Shown: positions 1 through 11,990 of the stretch, piece by piece
How positions within the stretch are numbered: position 1 is the first letter of the stretch
How the letters are laid out: each line of letters starts with the position of its first letter
Source of the DNA: Halocafeteria seosinensis
Taxonomy: Eukaryota; Sar; Bigyra; Bicosoecida
Length of the DNA: 61,147 bases
Assembly (NCBI GenBank): GCA_001687465.1
Contig: LVLI01000306.1
Coordinates: forward strand, 1 to 61,147
Direction of reading: 5' to 3'
Made by a program: the position numbers and the translations under genes
The notes under the pieces: generated by a model
What the model was told of the DNA's origin: nothing
The model's input: the letters and a program-made list of their open reading frames with translations, nothing else
Database searches by the model: none

Positions 1-328
1 TAGCATGATTTGCAGCCTTATTACGGGTCGCTGCAGTGATCGTTATGAAACTTGGTTCGCACTGGTCTGTATGTACTCGCTTTTATTTTATCATGAGTAC
101 ATGCAGTAGCCACAGTGCCCAAGCCCTTTCCTCTCTTTTTTTTTTTTTTTTTTAAAACCCCCGGATGGTTAAGGAAGAAAACCTTTACTCTACGACGCGA
201 ACCTGTCGCCGCCTGCCGGTTGGGTAGATTCCGCTGACAAGTTTTCTGTATCGTTAGTTGTTAACAGGCTATGGGTTTGTGTGTTTGCATCATGCACTCT
301 GTTTCCCTCTGCAATTTGAGTGCACAAA
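1..328. other. 5' flank of the first gene, no gene seen
   Basis: This stretch holds no convincing coding sequence. It contains an uninterrupted run of 18 T at 136-153 and pyrimidine-rich DNA up to the start codon at 329. It is presumably the promoter and 5' UTR of the membrane-protein gene that follows. No TATA box or other named element is obvious. Confidence 0.4.
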
Positions 329-2949
329 ATGGGGCATAGCTTGATCGTGCCATTCTTTAGCCTCCTACTATGTGTGGCTCATGCGAGCGGGCTTCGCAGT
401 CCCAAGATCGATAACCACTCCAGTTCTGTGTTCTCCGGCTCTACGCGCGTATTGGAGGAGGAAGGCGGGGAGAATGGGGGTGATGATAAGACAGGATGGA
501 TTCCCGAATTCGCACTCCCGCTGGGACTCTTTGGTGCATCGTACTTTTTGCTTATTTTTGGATATGTGGTGAAGAAACTCTGCCTCCAGAGCTGGCACCG
601 TCGCCGTAAGGAGGAACTGATGAAGATGGAGGAAGAGATGATTAAGAAAGCCATGGCAGAAGACGAGAATAAAGCCATCGCCGTGGAGAACGTCTCATTT
701 GGGGTCTCTATGAAAAACATCGAACCGTTCTACATATTCGTATGGCTGGCTGTAGGGGCGTTGGCTGTGGACTTGGTTCTCTGGTACCGCGCGTTCAATG
801 AATGGGAAGGCCCCGGCGCCTCCACGGCTGCGAGTACTGCACTGGGAATGGCCTTTGGAATGTGGTTCCATACCCTCTGTATGCCTCTTGTTGTTCTGGC
901 CAAAGTCTGTGACTGGCGTCCGAGCAGAGTATCCCGGTGCTGCGAGAGCAGACCAAGGAAACCTGTGGACAAAGAGGGAAGACGATTCGTTGTCTTTTCG
1001 ATGGACTTGGACGACTATACACAGGTAAGACAACGTATGTAACATATTGAAAGTGTTGTTCACCGGTCAAGGCAACTTCTACTACGGATCCAGAAATTCT
1101 TTACCTACGTTGGATTCTTATTCATGCTGATTGAAACCGCACTTGATGTCATTTCCAACGTGGTTGATCTTCGAATCTTTTGGTAAGTTTTGGCTCACAA
1201 CAGAAGATTCACCAACGGGTGCTCATGTTGGGTGCGCTCTTGCTGTGTTTACGCAGGATCCCCTCACCGATACTGCGGTATGCGGAAGAGCGTGCGTTGA
1301 TCGAAACTATGAGAATCGACTATCACGCTGTCAAAATGGACATCGATTATGGAGACACATACTTGAGATTTTGTTACGAGAAACTTCTCAATGCGTTGAC
1401 GTTGACTATTTGGCATAAGATGTAGGTGTTCTCCGTCCTCTCTTGCGTTCGCGTAGTGCGACGGAAACTCTCTTTACGCCTGTGCAGCATGGGGACTCAG
1501 TACGATAAGTGGTTGGACCAGCGTATGAGATTTATAGGAAGACCTCCAGGTAAGATTTTTCATTTGAATGAATCACGTTTGCTGCATGAGAACTATCGTG
1601 TGTATGTGCAACGAACGATTCACAGAGCAAGGTATCAATCACTTTTACTATCATCAAGCTGATGCATCCTGCAAAACGAAATCAAAGGCGTACTGCTTAT
1701 ACCCGTGTTGCCCGGTTTGTTCGAGCTATTGGTTGACGAGGGAAACGACGGAGAATATGGTATTGGGTGGAGCCCGTTTGCGTTTCCGTGAATCGTTCAA
1801 TCTGAAGTACTGGTGCGTAACTCATAGCACTTGCACACACACTTTTTCTTCCTGTTGACATTTGCTTTGCTCTGCAGGACCCTGCTATGTATCATGCGGG
1901 GATGCAAGTGCACACAGGGTTGTAAAGACAAATTCAATGAGGATTTGGATAGTCAACTCGTTTTCGACGGCTTCATGTCTGAAGATGAAGTCGCAGACTT
2001 GTTGAACCAACTCAAAGATGAGGCGGATTCCAGAGTGGGTGCGTTCATGAATCCCGTTACCTCAGCTGCGGGTAACATTCGCGATGCATACGGTAATGTA
2101 AAGGGTAGAGCAAAGCAGTGGCTCCCGCTAACAAACAGAACCCACAGAACGGATGATGTAGAATCTACCCAACAAGGGAATGAGGCAGATCCTGAAGGAG
2201 GCAGTGGTCCTGTTAGTGCATTCAACATGGCGAAGACATTTGTCGGTGGAGTCCGTAATAAATTTTCTCCATTCAGCACCCAGCACCATAAAGAAGACAA
2301 TGGCGTCCACGAACAAAGTCAAGGAGAGGCGCTACCATCAACTACAGTTACTCAATCTGATACAAATAGCTCCAACACCGGGAGCGTATACCAAACGAAG
2401 TCGGACCAATCCGGCGATGCAAAGGAAGAATCCCCTACTGAGGGAACGACAACCCATCAAAATCCGTTTGCGACCGCCGTGACAGGACATGAAAAGCAGC
2501 ATGGAGTGTCGGAGAGACGGCACACCTCGAGAGAATCGGTTACGGATGGCCCTCCGGTGCCTCCACCTCGCGGTAGTGAAGATTCAGGCTCAGGAAGTTT
2601 GCAGGATACACGCAGTGCTTCCGCGGAATATACCTCTGCTGCCGCTCAGCAGCACACTGAAGAATCACATCACCACTCTACTGAGACCGTCGAACAATCA
2701 CCTGTTCCACCTCCTCGGGGAACTCACTCTGCAGAGAATTCCGGTGACTACGAACATGTGAACCAACAAACTAGTCCTACTCGCGAGAATGCTACTTCCG
2801 ATGAACCGGACGGTACAACCCACTCTACCAGTTACTTCAGTCAAGCCACTGGGGCTGTTCGAGGGGCTCTAAACAGAGTGGCTCCTGAATCTTCGGAGGA
2901 AAGTGGGCTCTCGCGCTTCACGTCTAGGTTCACAGGTTCACGAAAGTAA
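329..2949 (+). CDS. Signal-peptide multi-pass membrane protein with long acidic Ser/Thr/Pro tail
   Basis: Six-exon model: 329-1024, 1094-1182, 1257-1421, 1488-1549, 1626-1812, 1878-2949 (756 aa). All joins use GT..AG and keep the frame. The ATG at 329 is chosen because it opens a hydrophobic leader ending near VAHASG. Membrane segments follow at about residues 60-82, 132-152, 167-190 and 235-258. The middle part (TLTIWHK, then YDKWLDQRMRFIGRPP) faintly recalls the repeated motif of DUF898 membrane proteins; this is weak. Residues from about 400 on are hydrophilic, acidic and rich in Ser, Thr and Gln. They contain two near-identical PVPPPRG motifs, which look like SH3-type ligands. This fits a secretory-pathway or plasma-membrane protein with a long cytosolic tail. 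Function is not recognised. Confidence 0.7.
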
Positions 2950-3147
2950 CAGTCTTTCGGACAGCAGCCTAGAGGCTCTGATGCAAAACCATATTGCATG
3001 AGGAACAGTTGAAGGCGTATTGCGGTAGCGGACTGGTAGTGCTATCTCCACTATTCATTGTATATTAGAGCCTCATGGGTAACTCGCCGACTACTATGTA
3101 CTCCGTCAATGTCCCAGTTTCACTTTTCAGCCTCACTACAGGCATCT

Positions 3148-3861
3148 TTACAAGTACTTAGTTAACCAGGATAGTCCTGCAACCATGCCACACAGTATAA
3201 AAGAGATTAAGTATCGATGATGGAAACGTCTGGCACATAAGTATCACATACCCTGTTGATATCCTGATCGTTTAGCTACGCTGCACATAAATAGCTCTAT
3301 TGGCCGAACTCCGTCGAGAGCGGTTCCCTCCTTCCCAGTTGTTTGAACAAGTCCTAACTGAGCTCGCATTTCTTCTTCTGGTAATGCCTGGCGGCTATCA
3401 ATTTTATTTCCCAAAATGAGGAAGGGGACAGTTTCCAACGCGGGATGTGAAAGAAGTTCATCGAGCTCCTTCTTCGACTCTGGAATTCTCTCTCTATCCG
3501 CACTATCGACTAAGTATATAACAGCATCCACATCAGCAAAATGGTGCTCCCACACTTTGCGGGCTGCAAATGTATCAGGAAAGCACTAAGGTGAAGTCAT
3601 TTTCGACGACACTATGCTCTTGGGCGTACCTGATTCGTGTCCCCCTAGGTCATGCGCCGTGAACACAATATTGCCTATCTGAAGTTCCTCCTTCCCAGCA
3701 TGAAACGTTGGTTCAAACTGCTGCATTTTATCTGTTTTGAGCACTTGTAATAGTGTTGTTTTACCAGCATTATCCAGCCCCAAAAACAGAATTTTGGCGT
3801 GTTTAGAGTACAAGCCCAAATAGCTCAACACGCTGTAAAACCAGTCCACGATGGCCGACAT
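3148..3861 (-). CDS. SAR1: SAR1-family small GTPase (COPII coat)
   Basis: Three exons on the minus strand: 3861-3630, 3563-3252, 3176-3148 (190 aa, a normal SAR1 length). The N terminus is the amphipathic helix with the DWFYSVL..LGLY pattern. Then come the P-loop GLDNAGKTT, switch I ending EPTFH, switch II DLGGHE with the catalytic His, and NKID for guanine recognition. The 29-nt last exon supplies the family C terminus ([13 protein letters not shown]). Without it the reading frame stops early at 3244. SAR1 recruits Sec23/24 to the ER membrane for COPII vesicle budding. The switch I stretch reads FHAGKEEL where most SAR1 proteins have HPTSEEL, a modest deviation. The gene is divergent from the JmjC gene at 4527. 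Confidence 0.93.
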
Positions 3862-4526
3862 TGTTTCCTATCGGTAGTATTGTGTTTCTATGTCATATAT
3901 ATGTATCTGCAGGCCACAGTGACACATGAATACCTCCTGTAGGAGCTCAAAGTCAGCATGCGTCAACTTCGAGAAACCACAAAAAGGAAAAACCAAGGGG
4001 ATTCAACAGGGGGCAGAACATGGAAGAAACACGGGAAATGGCCCCTAAACTTCAGCTCTTCATCCCGCGCGGGTCGAAAGTGTCACTTACATTATGGAAC
4101 TGGGCATACTTGATTCCCCCACTTCATACGACATTCGTCTTCCCACGTCGTCTATGGAGCCACCATGTACAGGATGGAAGTCTGGTCGCTCGAGTGCTCC
4201 GGGCCCGGCCAAAAGCCCGGTCAGTTCGGTGGAATTGAATTTTGTACTGCTGATTAATTAATACTTGTAACTCGTGGAAAACTGCCGAATTTGTGTGCCA
4301 TTGCAGGAGACAATGAATAATCCGCACACAGCTGTGCGATGTTCGGTCAACATAAATGACTGTTTTGTAGTGGTGTAGGTTGTTTGCAACTTCGCGCTCC
4401 GCGGAAGTACTGTACAAGAATAGATACCTAGCGTTTTCTATCTCCAAGAAGCGCTTCTATTGGCACAATTGTCCTGCTCGGCATTCATTCTCATTTAGGG
4501 TACACGGACGTCTCCAACTCACGAGA
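3862..4526. other. Divergent intergenic region between SAR1 and the JmjC gene
   Basis: These 665 bp separate two genes that read away from each other, so both promoters should lie here. A GC-rich patch sits near 4195-4222 with related inverted segments (GGGCCCGG and CCGG). Short open frames on both strands show no recognisable protein. Confidence 0.4.
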
Positions 4527-7238
4527 ATGTCAGCGCAGAGGCGGCGACAGATGTTGTGGCCAATGGGCCAGATCCTTTGGATTCTATTGGGTATTCTAGT
4601 TATTGCTTGTCACAGTCAAGTTCTCGGCACACATGAAGAGTACGATTTGACCTCCATAGTGGAGGTACGGCGACCTACATCGATACATCAGAACCATATA
4701 TTACCCCAGTTCGGGAGTGTGCAAGGTAGACTCCAATATTTGTCAGAACTGCATGAAGTAAGTATGCCATGACTTCGCTGCGTCCACAATGAGACAGTCC
4801 CACTCTCTGTGCAGCAACATGTTGTGTATTGGCCACATGCTATACACGAGAACATCTCAAGCGAGCTAGTCAAGCCGCAGGATATTGTATCCATATTGGA
4901 GATGCAGTATTATGGCAAGGTGACGGATGGTATCGAGCATGGAAGAGTGCTACAGGGATTTCGTGTAGATTTTTCAGAACTGCTTAACAGACCAAAGCAT
5001 GTCAGAGCTACTCTAAGCGAGCAGTCATCCAACACTGTGCGAGGTCGGGTGATCGAAACATTTCAGGATGACCACAGTTTAATCCTTCATGGCGTGCACA
5101 CGCATCATCGACCAGTAGCAGCGCTTACACAAGCTATATCATCCTCTGTGTATGCACCAGTGGACGCCAACGTTTATATTTCACCCCCCGGAGGAAAAAA
5201 TGCTCTTGACATCCATACGGATGAAACCGACGTAGTAGTGGTACAGGTAAAATTTGCTTGCAATCAAGTTCACAACAGACCGAACTCACATATATGAAGA
5301 ACGACGACGCAGGTTTCTGGAAGGAAAACATGGCATCTTTATCCGGCGCCAATGAAGCTAACTCGCTCTAGCCCGTCGAATCCTAGCCCGCAGACAAGCC
5401 GCGAGTTTAGGAACCAAATTGAGACCGCAAGGAGGCTTTACAAGGAGCAACAAGATATTATGGGAAAAACCACACCAATAATTGAATGCCAAGAATTGGG
5501 GAACTCGTCACTGCTCCCTGTTAAAATTACTCTGTCAGCGGGGGACGCACTGTACATTCCGCGCGGCACTCCGCACGAGGCAGTGAATGCGAGGTCATCT
5601 TCCCCAACAGGAATTCGAACGGTCCATGGTACTCTACACGAAATTTCTAATGAACCGGACGATAACGCGAAGCAAGAAAGCTCTGTTCATTTGACAATGT
5701 CGTTCCTAGCCGGATCACTAAGTTTCAAGCAACTGTTCATTCAGGCCCTTTACTTCTTCGAGGATACTCATGCTCTAAGCCAGGAGGAGCGAGAACATGT
5801 AGCCAAAGTTGTCGAAGATCTCTCATCTGATACCCGGTTTGAAGCAAGTTATCCCAGAACTGTCCCCGTTTCAAATGCATATCATTACAGACACTTCGAC
5901 GATCTAGTTTATCCTCTAGAAGGTATCCATGCGCTCCTAAGGAGTACTGTTATGTATGCAGCTTTTGCACCTCGGACGTATGCACCCGCCCTTTTCCCTT
6001 GCCTAGCCAAAATGGAGATTATCAGCGAGGGGGAAGAAGAGCACCTATCTACTAACTTAACCTGCTCTACTTCGACGGTCGGTGTTGAGACAAGTCTCGA
6101 AGAAATACTGTTCGCATCAGCCAAACAATCGACCGAGGATGTTTTTACGCTTGCAGAGGAGGCTGAGCGCCTACTTCTACAACTACAGAAGGGTCAAATA
6201 AGGAAATATAGAACTCTGGTGCACGGTATAGCGTACCAACTCGAGGTAACCCATAGCGAGGGCCTGGCTAGGAAGTTCAGGCACGCGTTCGGATTGGCAA
6301 CTGATATTGAGGTGTACGACTCTGTGGCTGGCAAAAAGGGGAAAATCCAAGAGCATGAAAAGGATCCACGGTGGCACAAGTGCTTTCGTTGCTTCGCCAG
6401 TGAATCGGCATCTCCAGAAGTCTCAATTTACGAGCTAGCCGTCGGTATTGCGAAGATTTCTCTTTCCCCAAGTATTCCTCAAAGTCGGCCCGACGATGAG
6501 GAGTCGGCTACCACTCAGAGCGCTCCGGATTTTGCTTCCTTGTTTTACGAAGATGGTGAAATTGGTCGTTTTCCGAAGAGCTCTCGACTAAGCGACAGAA
6601 ACCCACTTGATTCGCTAGTTACCTATCCCCAACGCCTCAAAAACTTGGAGGAGAATTCTTTCAGAAGACGCTCAGACACAGGGGCTCTAATTCTACCAGA
6701 GCTAGAAGAAAGTGGGTACGTAACAGTCTCGCTTTTATTTTGTAGCTAGTATGGTCATCTATCTCGATATTGCTCTCATTGTTCCAGCACGCTCTGCGGA
6801 ACGCTACCATACTATGCCCCCCAACTTTCGCGAAGCACGCGGGAATTTACTGCCCGAGGAGATGTCACCTTGCTGTCAACAAATGAGCGGCAGTGCGAGA
6901 GTGATGGTAAAACCAAACGATACCTGCTTCATGTCCCTAGACAAAATCCTCTCGGGCTGACACAAGTACAAGCAGGCATCGCTGAAGCAGCCTTGATCTA
7001 TCCTCCTGGAATCCCCTTTACAGCTCTCACAATATGCACTGACTTCCTACGCGAGTACAGAATACAGCGAGACAGCAGAATGGAATACACCACTGACATG
7101 TTCTATGGTGACGAGGACAAATGCGCCTCAGATCCCTTGGCATCGAAGACTCTGACTGTGATTCAAGCTCTGTTGCAAACGGGGACTATAGGAGTTGATT
7201 CAGGAAATTGGCCTGAACAAGGATCGCGTCGGGTTTAA
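4527..7238 (+). CDS. Signal-peptide JmjC/cupin oxygenase-like protein (NO66/MINA53-like), copy 1
   Basis: Four exons: 4527-4757, 4815-5246, 5313-6715, 6788-7238 (838 aa; intron phases 0, 0, 2). The ATG at 4527 is followed by a strong hydrophobic leader (ILWILLGILVIA), predicting entry into the ER. The core matches the ribosomal-oxygenase (NO66/MINA53) layout. NVYISPPGG is followed by the metal-binding H-x-D at His211/Asp213 (IHTDETDVVVVQ), then SGRKTWHLYP. The distal His309 lies in GDALYIPRGTPHEAVN. These residues are those expected for Fe(II)/2-oxoglutarate hydroxylases. The second half is a poorly conserved helical C-terminal region. Known NO66/MINA53 proteins are nuclear, so a secretory version is unexpected. 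A paralogue with the same exon structure is at 23088-25785. Substrate unknown. Confidence 0.82.
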
Positions 7239-7270
7239 TTCTATACCACATCAAGGGCCAACAATAGCAC

Positions 7271-7550
7271 TTCTTAAACCATTTGGAAACACGTATGGAA
7301 GACAGAGGAGGCGGCAACCAGAACCGCAAAACTAAAGCGGTGGCAGAAAATCCTCGATCCGTGAACCCAGAACTTCGGGACTCTATAAGAGAGGGGTACG
7401 TCCAACAGCATATTTATTCATCTCTGGCAAGAAGACAATAGTCAAAGCAAAAGACATGGTCACTGTGATTCAAACTGTGTTGCAAACGGGGACTATAGAA
7501 TTTGGTTCCGGAAACTGGCCTGAACAAAAGAGTCGCGTTAGGTTTAATTT
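7271..7550 (+). pseudogene. Mosaic pseudogene: ING fragment fused to a second copy of the JmjC gene tail
   Basis: Positions 7271-7462 are a close copy of 10971-11163 in the ING gene downstream (exon 2 plus most of intron 2). There is at least one 1-nt deletion, which breaks the frame. At 7462 the sequence switches to a copy of the last bases of the upstream JmjC gene (7155-7240), which runs to about 7550. Because the ING intron sequence is kept, the fragment was copied as DNA and not from mRNA. It follows the intact JmjC stop codon by about 30 bp and so probably lies in or beyond its 3' UTR. It has no start codon and is not expected to make protein. Confidence 0.85.
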
Positions 7551-8737
7551 TAGCACTACCCGATAACTGAGTGTATATCATAACTCTTCCTTTTAGTCAG
7601 GTCCTCACTTGGCGGAATAGAAGTTACATCTAATATCCTGCAAGGCCTCATGGATTGCTGCACAAAAAGCGCGGCATTCCCGTGAGCTTGACATCCCCAA
7701 ATTTTTTTGGGGAGTATCATTCATTCCATGAGTCCCCACTGCAGTGATATAGGCGCATGAAGAGGGCGATTCCACGGTGCATTCAATCCCCGGACCTCAA
7801 CGATGGGCCACAGTCGCAGCTTCAGCTTGGGCAGTAAACGCATCATCCAGGAAGGTCCAGCTCACGGTACGAGGATCAATTTTAGTAAAGCATTTGCTAA
7901 GAGTACGCCATGATCTGAATCATTACATTGTATGAGAACCAACTATTAGCAAATCTAGAATTCAAACAAGAGCTCCTGCACTTCTTCGTGTCTTTTTATC
8001 TTCCTTCGAAAATACCTCAAGTAGCAGCGGCGGATTCTCAATCCGGACATCGAGTGCTGTCAAATATGATTGCAGGGACTTATTGCAATGAACGGCTGCT
8101 TGCACGACTAGCCCCGACCTGAGGACGTGCGAGCGAGGTCCGGAGGTCCGTGTCTGCGTCTTTCAGCCAACAGAGCCAAGGTCGTCGGGAGTTTTTACGT
8201 ACTTGTCCTGTGAATGAATGCAACCATCGATATTACTCGGTAACTCACCATGCACATTCTGGCTAGTAAGGCGCCTGGCTCAGGCTGGCTGGCGACCATT
8301 GTGAAGTTCGGAAATCCCCTTAATCGAAGGACGATGCATGGTCGATTGTTGCAGCAAACCGTGTTCCGCAGGGATTTGAAGGATGGTACATCAATATGGA
8401 TAAAAGCAGTGCTCGTTGTAGAAACAGTCAGGAATGTTCAAACCTGGAAAGATCATTTTGGTTGTTCTTATTGTAAATTGTAACTGGAGAACATCACGCT
8501 CCCTGTCCGGAAACCAGTGGTCGCCTTCGGCGAAGCTGGCAAACATACAGACAGACAGACAATACCAAAAGTAAAGCGGGGTGTGGTTTGCAGGCAGTGG
8601 TGCAACGAGCCATTGGAACGAAATTCGTCTGTGTATGTGATCACCACACAGAAGCGAGTACATGAGACAGTTAATATAATAATTGCTGCATTTCTTGGCA
8701 ATTGGAAATACTACACAGAAAACGCGAAGCCAATACG
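7551..8737. other. Gene-free interval, nothing recognised
   Basis: About 1.2 kb without a supportable gene. Short open frames (for example 7928-8122 and 8250-8483) lack family resemblance and splice partners that extend them. A short ACAG run occurs near 8548-8560. The 3' part must contain the promoter of the receptor gene at 8738. Confidence 0.35.
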
Positions 8738-10375
8738 ATGAAAGAACCGGACGAGACTAATGACGGTGATAAGACTCCGCCAAGCACCGTACGAGACGGG
8801 CAAATTGTCGTCGCGGTTTCTGGAATTTGGGCGATGGTAGGAGCTCTCGCTCTAGTTACTTCCTATTTCGCGACGACCAGATGGAAATCGTGGGCACCGG
8901 ATGCTACCAACACTAGCATGCGCGAAAAAGTTAGAGCCCTCGCTCAAGGATTTTTACTCCAGTTGACTTGGCTATCTATCTCCAACTTTCTGGAAGGGTT
9001 ATTCTTTGCACTATCGTTGGGAATCCCACGCGACTTCAGCATCAACACCACATGCATCGTCCAGAGCATAGGTAGAAGTACGTAACTATTGAATACTAAA
9101 GGTGCACAGCACTATTTCAAATTGGATACGTCTCTCCGTGTTGTTCGCACAGCATATTTTCCGATATCGACGGCTTGCTGGTGAGTGAACATGCATAAGT
9201 TACCGAGGAGTGAGAAAACTCTGAAAATTCTATACATAATACATGGAAAACATGCAGGAATTTGGTCCTGGCTTTCGAGTTACATCATGTAAGTTCCACA
9301 GCGTGTACTCATAGCCAAAATCTCTTCGAAGCATTACAAATGTCACTGCGACACTTCGCAGGTTATGAGGTCGTTGGAGTCTATTCGGCGCTTCAATCAT
9401 AACCTTGACGGTAGCTTCCTTTGGCACCGATTTCTTTATTACCATATCATTGGATGGGGGCCTGCCGCTGCTATAACGATTCTATTGTACGCCAAGTTTG
9501 GCAAACTCAATGAAGGTATGACGAAATTGTAGACTGTTCAAGGAGAATATAACCAGTTTATCTTAGAGAGACCTGTTCGCAAAGCAGGTATTTGGTGTTG
9601 GACAGTGGTTCTGAACCATCAAGGAGACCTCCTCGGTGGATATCATGCAATTCCTCAAATAATCACCTGGATAATGGTCGTACTTCTCAATATACATACG
9701 GGGGTAAGCTTCGGTAGATAGTTCTCTGTTGACAATTTGAACGTGCAATGTGGATGATAATTCAGATAATGTTAAAACGAATGATGGAAGAAACGCAAAG
9801 TAACTTTGCGCTTAAAACGCGAAAATTTGTGTTGACCCTTTTGTTATATTCCACGACGTTTATACTCACATGGATAGCCATGCTTTTGCATGAATTACAC
9901 GTGGATTACAGAAAAGGTATGCAGTCCTCCTAAGGTACTAAACACAGACGAGGATTCGCACTGGTTATCTCTCACTATTAATGTTGTGTCAGATAGACTC
10001 ATTTATGGTTCATCTGGAATCCGCTATGTGGCGGCTGCAACCGCTCCGGCTCAAGGCCTCCTGAACTGTTTGGTGTTTTTATCGACGAATTCGAAAGCAC
10101 GGGAGTGGATTTTCTGTGGAAGTAAGAATGATCTCACAGGTTCAAATAAAAACAATGGAGCGTCTATGGCGACAATCAGCGCTGCATACCCCGACGAACC
10201 TACAGGGTCTGGCAATACTTCTCCAAGTCCATGCATACGCTTAAACTCACTAGGACAGCAGGAACCCCTTCTTCCAAAGCCATCATCAGGAGAAGAGAGT
10301 AACACGTTGGATGTAGAGGGGTATTATGCTTCAAGGGGCTCAACGGGTTCCAAAAGAGATGACATTGTCTTGTGA
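8738..10375 (+). CDS. Seven-helix receptor, class E/cAMP-receptor-like (Dicty_CAR type)
   Basis: Seven exons: 8738-9071, 9153-9180, 9258-9288, 9362-9515, 9588-9703, 9766-9916, 9993-10375 (398 aa). Exons 2 and 3 are only 28 and 31 nt, yet both are needed to keep the third helix in frame. Seven hydrophobic helices can be read. Landmarks fit cAMP-receptor/GCR1-like GPCRs: Cys before helix 3 (CIVQSI), a helix 4 beginning HIIGWGPAAAITILL, Cys/Trp in the second outer loop, a helix 6 LTWIAMLL, and the helix 7 motif APAQGLLNCLVFL. The C-terminal tail of about 90 residues is Ser/Thr-rich and could be phosphorylated. This would be a plasma-membrane receptor coupling to G proteins. The ligand cannot be told. 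Confidence 0.75.
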
Positions 10376-10758
10376 TGCGTTACCTCTCTCCACTAAGTTG
10401 ACACAGAATTGCCATTCATCCGGAGACATGTGTCTACGATTACAAGACTCATGAGGACCCGACCGGTTCTCTGTTTGGCGACAATGCCAAATTGGAACTC
10501 CTGTTCAATTTAAGGAGAAACTGGTGGTATTGTTTATTTTCTCGTTTTCACGTAGTACTCGTCCATGCCTTGTGCATGCCAAAACTTTGCGATTGGGTGT
10601 ACTAACACTGCTTCAGTGTAGGTAGTGTCAAACTGCTTCGAACGAGTTTCAAATATTGCGCACACTGATCCATCTACTAGGCTGTACAAGGTAGTCTTGT
10701 TGGTCTTGTCATTTTTGCTGCATGTGTCACTTTATTCACACAACCATTTTGAAGCGAA
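10376..10758. other. Intergenic region, promoter of the ING gene
   Basis: 383 bp between two same-strand genes. No coding potential or known element was recognised. Confidence 0.35.
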
Positions 10759-11944
10759 ATGGCTTCTATTTATGAAGAATTCATCGATGATGTTTCTGTC
10801 TTGCCACCTGAAATCCAACGCCGGATGGAACTCATCAAGCACTTGGATGATGTAAGCATTATCACTTCTCTCTCAGTGTATTTTGACCATTTCATGGTAT
10901 TTTCATTGGTCTTCATCTGGTGCAGAAGTCATTCGGGGAGCTGAATGACATCAAAGACCAACAACAGCAGTTCTTAAACCATTTGGAAACACGCATGAAA
11001 GACAGAGGGGGTGGCAGCCAGAACCGCAAAATTAAAGCGGTGGCAGAGGACCCTCGATCCGTGAACCCAGAACTTTGGGACACTATAAGAGAGGCGGTAT
11101 GTCCAATAGCGTGTTTATGCACCTCTGGCAAGAAGAAAATAGTCAAAGCAAAAGACATGGTCATGTTACAGAGAGCAGAGGCTGACCGAAGTTCCCAAGA
11201 GAAGATCGATGTGGCAAACCAATGTTTGGCACTGATTGACGGATACATGAAAAAGCTAGGTAAGATTCACCTTTTGGGACATACTCCTAGTCTTAGTACG
11301 GTAAGAATTAGCGTAGGGTCGTCTTGCCGTAAGCAGATAGCAATATGGAGAGCATGAGGGAGCAACTACAGCAAAATGGCCAATGGGATGAAGGGGCAAC
11401 GTTGGAGGCTATAGACGAAAGTGAAAGCGAAATGAATTTTGTCGTTGCGGGAAGACAGGCGTCGAATGAGGGCTTCTATAGTGGTGGAGCTCAACAGATG
11501 ACCAGGCAAAGACCTCCTGCGTCGGGAATGGGAGGAGTTACGGCTGTGGTGAACGATACTGCGAGTCAAATGACGTACATCCAGCAACAGCCTGAGACTA
11601 AACTATATTGCCATTGTCAACGAGTTTCACATGGCCGCATGGTTGGTTGCGATAGCGATAACTGCCCCTACGAGTGGTTTCATCTTCCTTGTGTAGGTTT
11701 GAAGGAATCGCCCGCGAGTGAGGTGTGGTTCTGCCCGCAGTGCTTCGCAGAATTGTCCAGAAAGAAAGATCCGGCGCTGAAACAGATGTATGACGGACAT
11801 GGAAAATTTGGTACGGCTGCCTATTGCTGAAGAGTATTCACAAACGATATGTTCGGCATTCGTCTTCTTTTTCTTGCAGTTACATTGTCTGATGCCGAAT
11901 TCCAACGCTGGGCTCAAGAAGAAGTTGCTCAGCCTGCAGTTTAG
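10759..11944 (+). CDS. ING-family PHD-finger protein
   Basis: Five exons: 10759-10851, 10926-11096, 11172-11259, 11337-11810, 11880-11944 (296 aa). The N-terminal ING domain starts with LPPEIQRRMELIKHLDD and includes a coiled-coil region (SQEKIDVANQCLALIDGYMKKLD). The C terminus has the Cys4-His-Cys3 PHD finger: CHC, then GCDSDNCPYEWFHLPCVGL, then WFCPQC. In this family the finger reads histone H3 trimethylated at Lys4 and tethers acetyltransferase or deacetylase complexes. Intron 2 (11097-11171, 75 nt) has no stop and stays in frame, so retention would insert 25 residues. The exon is preferred as split because the joined sequence fits the family better. A fragment is copied at 7271-7462. The 3' end faces the LRR gene, 46 bp away. 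Confidence 0.88.
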
Positions 11945-11990
11945 GTTTCCTCAAACCAGTTTCCCGATCTATTAGCAAACTGGTGGGCCT

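Noticed and set aside
329-2949. DUF898 ass family assignment
   Set aside because: Only a loose resemblance of about 40 residues around TLTIWHK; not enough to name the protein.
7271-7462. Retrotransposed (mRNA-derived) ING pseudogene
   Set aside because: The copy includes the ING intron donor and most of intron 2 and has no poly(A) tract, so it is DNA-derived.
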